From: Acanthosepion esculentum
Lineage: Eukaryota; Mollusca; Cephalopoda; Sepiida; Sepiidae
Direction of reading: 5' to 3'
NCBI GenBank assembly: GCA_964036315.1
Contig: OZ038479.1
Location: 60,577,393-60,641,392, forward strand
Length of the DNA stretch: 64,000 nt
Shown here: positions 60,614-64,000 of the stretch, piece after piece
Layout: every line of letters starts with the position of its first letter
How positions within the stretch are numbered: the stretch's first letter is position 1
The notes under the pieces: generated by a model
Seen by the model: the letters and a program-made list of their open reading frames with translations, nothing else
Databases searched by the model: none
What the model was told of the DNA's origin: nothing
Program-made: the position numbers and the translations under genes

Positions 60614-63600
60614 ATGCATATAGAAATATTGCATATTTATATATTTTTCATAGAAAAGTTAAAAAATATATTGAAATATTGCATCTTTTGTTATTTTGAA
60701 ATAAAAATGTTAGAATGCAAATAGAAATATTCATATTTTAATATTTTTCAATAGAAAAGTTAGAAAACATATTGAAATATTGCATCTTTCATTATTTTGG
60801 AATAAAAAAGTTAGAATGCAAATAGAAATATTGCATTTTTTTTATATTTTTCAATAGCAAAGTTAGAAAACAATATAAAATATTGCATCTTTTGTTATTT
60901 TGCAAGAAAAAAGTTAGAATGCAAATGGAAATATTGCATATTTTTATATTTTTCAATAGAAAAGTTAGAAAACATATTGAAATATTGCATATTTTGGTCA
61001 TTTTGCAGTAAAAAAGTTAGAATGCAAATAGAATTATTGCATATTTTTATATTTTTCAATGGAAAAGTTAAAAAACATATTGAAATATTGCATCTTTTGT
61101 TATTTTACACATAAAAAGTTAGAATGCAAATAGAATTATTGCATATTTTGATATTTTTCAATAGAAAAGTTAGAAAACATATTGAAATATTGCATTATTT
61201 ATTACTTTGCAATAAAAAAGTTAGAATCCAAATAGAAATATTGCATATTTTGATATTTTTCAATAGCAAAGTTAGAAAACAATATAAAATATTGCATCTT
61301 TTGTTATTTTGCAAGAAAAATGTTAGAATGCAAAAAGCAATATTACATTTTTTGACATTTTTCAATAGAAAGTTTAGAAAACGAAATAAAATATTGCATC
61401 TTTTCTTATTTTGCAATAAAAAAGTTATAATGCAAATAGAAATATTGCATATTTTGTTATTTTTCAATAGAAAAGTTAGAAAACATATTGAAATATTGCA
61501 TTTTTTGTCATTTTACAATAAAAAAGTTAGAATGCAAATAGAAATATTGCATATTTTGATATGTTTCAATGGAAAAGTTAAAAAACACATTGAAATATTG
61601 CATCTTTTGTTATTTTGCAATAAAAAAGTTAGAATGCAAATAGAAATAATGTATATTTTTATATTTTTCAATAGAAAAGTTAGAAAACATATTGAAATAT
61701 TGCATCTTTTGTTATTTTGCAATAAAAACGTTAGAATGCAAATAGAAATACTAAATATTTTCTTGTTTTTCAATAGAAAAGTTAGAAAACATATTGAAAT
61801 ATTGCATATTTTATTATTTTGCAATAAAAAAGTTAGAATGCAAATAGAAATATTGCATATTTTGATATTTTTCAATAGAAAAGTTAGAAAACACATTGAA
61901 ATATTGCATCTTTTGTTATTTTGCAATAAAAAAGTTAGAATGCAAATAGAAATATTGCATATTTTGATATTTTTCAATAGAAAAGTTAGAAAACATATTG
62001 AAATATTGCATTATTTATTACTTTGCAATAAAAAAGTTAGAATCCAAATAGAAATATTGCATATTTTGATATTTTTCAATAGAAAAGCTAGAAAACAAAA
62101 AAAAATATTGCATCTTTTGTTATTTTGCAAGAAAAATGTTAGAATGCAAAAAGCAATATTACATTTTTTGACATTTTTCAATGGAAAGTTTAGAAAACGA
62201 AATAAAATATTGCATCTTTTCTTATTTTGCAATAAAAAAGTTAGAATGCAAATAGAAATATTGCATATTTTTATATTTTTCCATAGTAAAGTTAGAAAAC
62301 AAATTGAAATATTGCATCTCTTGTTAATTTGCCATGAAAAAGTTAGAATGCAAATAGAATTATTGCATATTTTTATATGTTTCAATGGAAAAGTTAGAAA
62401 ACATATTGAAATATTGCATCTTTTGTTATTTTGCAATAAATAAGTTAGAATGCAAATAGAAATATTGCATATTTTGATATTTTTCAATAGAAAAGTTAGA
62501 AAACATATTGAAATATTGCATCTTTTGTTATTTTTCCAATAAAAAAGTTATAATGCAAATAGAAATATTGCATATTTTGATATGTTTCACAGGGAAAGTT
62601 AGAAAACATATTGAAATATTACATCTTTTTTTATTTTGGAATAAAAACGTTAGAATGCAAATAGAAATATTGCATATTTTGTTATTTTTCAATAGAAAAG
62701 TTAGAAAACATATTGAAATATTGCATATTTTGTTATTTTGGAAAAAAACGTTAGAATGCAAATAGTAATATTGCATATTTTGATATGTTTCAATAGAAAA
62801 GTTAGAAAACATATTGACATATTGCATCTTTTGTCATTTTGCAATAAAAAAGTTAGAATGCAAATAGAAATATTGTATATTTTGATATGTTTCAATGGAA
62901 AAGTTAGAAAACATATTGAAATATTGCTTTTTTTGTTATTTTGGAATAAAAAAGTTAGAATGCAAATAGAAATATTGCATATTTCGATATTTTTCAATAT
63001 AAAAGTTAGAAAACACGTTGAAATATTACATCTTTTTTTATTTTGCAATAAAAACTTTAGAATGCAAATAGAAATATTGCATATTTTGGTATTTATCAAT
63101 AGAAGAGTTAGAAAACAAATTGAAATATTGCATTTTTTGTTATTTTGCAATAAAAACTTTAGAATGCAAATAGAAATATTGCATATTTTGATATTTTTCA
63201 ATAGAAAAGTTAGAAAACACATTGAAATATTGCATCTTTTGTTATTTTGCAATAAAAAAGTTAGAATGCAAATAGAAATATTGCATATTTTGTTATTTTT
63301 CAATAGAAAAGTTAGAAAACATATTGAAATATTGCATCTTTTGTTATTTAGCAATAAAAAAGTTAGAATGCAAATAGAAATATTGTATATTTTGATGTAT
63401 TTCAATGGAAAAGTTAGAAAAAAAATTGAAATATTGCATCTTTTGTTATTTTGCAATAAAAAAGTTAGAATGCAAATAGAAATATTGCATATTTTGATAT
63501 GTTTCAATAGAAAAGTTAGAAAACATTGAAATATTGCATATTTTGTTATTTTGCAATAAAAACATTAGAATGCAAATAGAAATATTGCATATTTTGATAT

Positions 63601-64000
63601 GTTTCAATAGACAAGTTATAAAACATATTGAAATATTGCATATTTTGTTATTTTGCAATAAAAACGTTAGAATGCAAATAGAAATATTGCATATTTTGAT
63701 ATGTTTCAATAGAAAAGTTAGAAAACATATTGAAATATAGCATCTTTTGTTATTTTGGAAAAAAAACGTTAGAATGCAAATAGAAATATTGCATATTTTG
63801 GTATTTATCAATAGAAAAGTTAGAAAACATATTGAAATATTGCATTTTTTGTTATTTTGGAATAAAAAAGTTAGAATGTAAAAAGAAATATTGCATATTT
63901 TGATATTTTTCAATAGAAAAGTTAGAAAACACATTGAAATATTGCATCTTTTGTTATTTTGCAATAAAAAAGTTAGAATGCAAATAGAAATAATGTATAT
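60614..64000. repeat. 102-bp dimeric satellite, S2 (right part)
   Basis: Continues the same dimers to the window edge. The long frame at 61124-62443 (439 codons) is produced by the period being a multiple of three, not by a gene. The array continues beyond the window. Confidence 0.96.

Noticed and set aside
60367..60699. Plus-strand 110-codon frame in the S2 insert
   Set aside because: It runs from the insert into satellite sequence and is very rich in Phe, Leu and Ser, as expected from a T-rich strand. The opposite strand looks more coding-like.
61124..62443. A 439-codon open frame, and many similar long frames in 12831-38081 and 49419-64000 on both strands
   Set aside because: The satellite period (51 or 102 bp) is a multiple of three and the monomer lacks stops in some frames, so frames stay open by repetition. 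Both strands are open at once and the products are 17- or 34-residue repeats that follow the DNA repeat.
49419..64000. CRISPR-like regular repeats
   Set aside because: There are no unique spacers. Whole units repeat and diverge gradually, which is satellite structure in a eukaryotic context.
12831..64000. Calling the arrays a centromere or telomere
   Set aside because: The period and size fit pericentromeric or other heterochromatic satellite, but nothing in the sequence alone shows location. No telomeric short repeat is present.

Overview
The window is eukaryotic, most likely from an invertebrate animal. It contains Ty3/gypsy (Metaviridae-like) LTR retrotransposons and tens of kilobases of AT-rich satellite DNA. 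There are no operons, no bacterial genes and no bacterial-type ribosome-binding sites. The host cannot be named from the sequence alone. The only candidate host gene is a possible 3' terminal exon with a poly-histidine run and an AATAAA signal, in the roughly 1.07 kb of unique DNA at the left edge.

Layout. 1-1075: unique DNA. 1076-1285: degenerate satellite. 1286-12830: two retrotransposons on the minus strand in tandem (E1 on the left, E2 on the right), sharing one central LTR at 7352-7618. E1 is interrupted near its 3' end by an inverted LTR-plus-leader fragment (1632-2535). 12831-38081: a 25 kb array of a 51-bp satellite (domain S1) with a 5.5-7 kb higher-order structure. 38082-42287: a plus-strand element E3, young by its LTRs, with a 5-bp target-site duplication and a deletion of RT/RNase H. 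42288-43939: more S1. 43940-49418: a plus-strand element E4, old, with no target-site duplication, lying exactly at the border between two satellite types. 49419-64000: domain S2, a 102-bp dimer built from two 51-bp monomer types, with 1373-bp higher-order repeats. S2 is interrupted at 59795-60613 by an 819-bp non-satellite insert flanked by ATGCAT direct repeats.

The elements carry gag (coiled-coil N-terminus, capsid-like region, two CCHC knuckles) and pol in the order protease, RT, RNase H, integrase. No env is present. All four copies are disabled by stops, frameshifts or deletions, but E2 keeps long intact pol frames (783 and 413 codons). Two subfamilies can be seen: A (E2, E3, the inverted fragment) and B (E1, E4). 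They differ in LTR sequence and in 41-bp leader repeats next to the LTR.

The 51-bp period equals 17 codons, so both satellite domains produce long but spurious open frames on both strands. The main points of interest are rearrangement signatures: a hybrid A/B LTR joining E1 and E2, a perfect 62-bp fold-back palindrome in E3, a perfect 26-bp palindrome where the S1 higher-order pattern breaks, an element exactly at the S1/S2 border, and an octamer (ATGCAAAT) repeated about once per 102 bp in S2 only.
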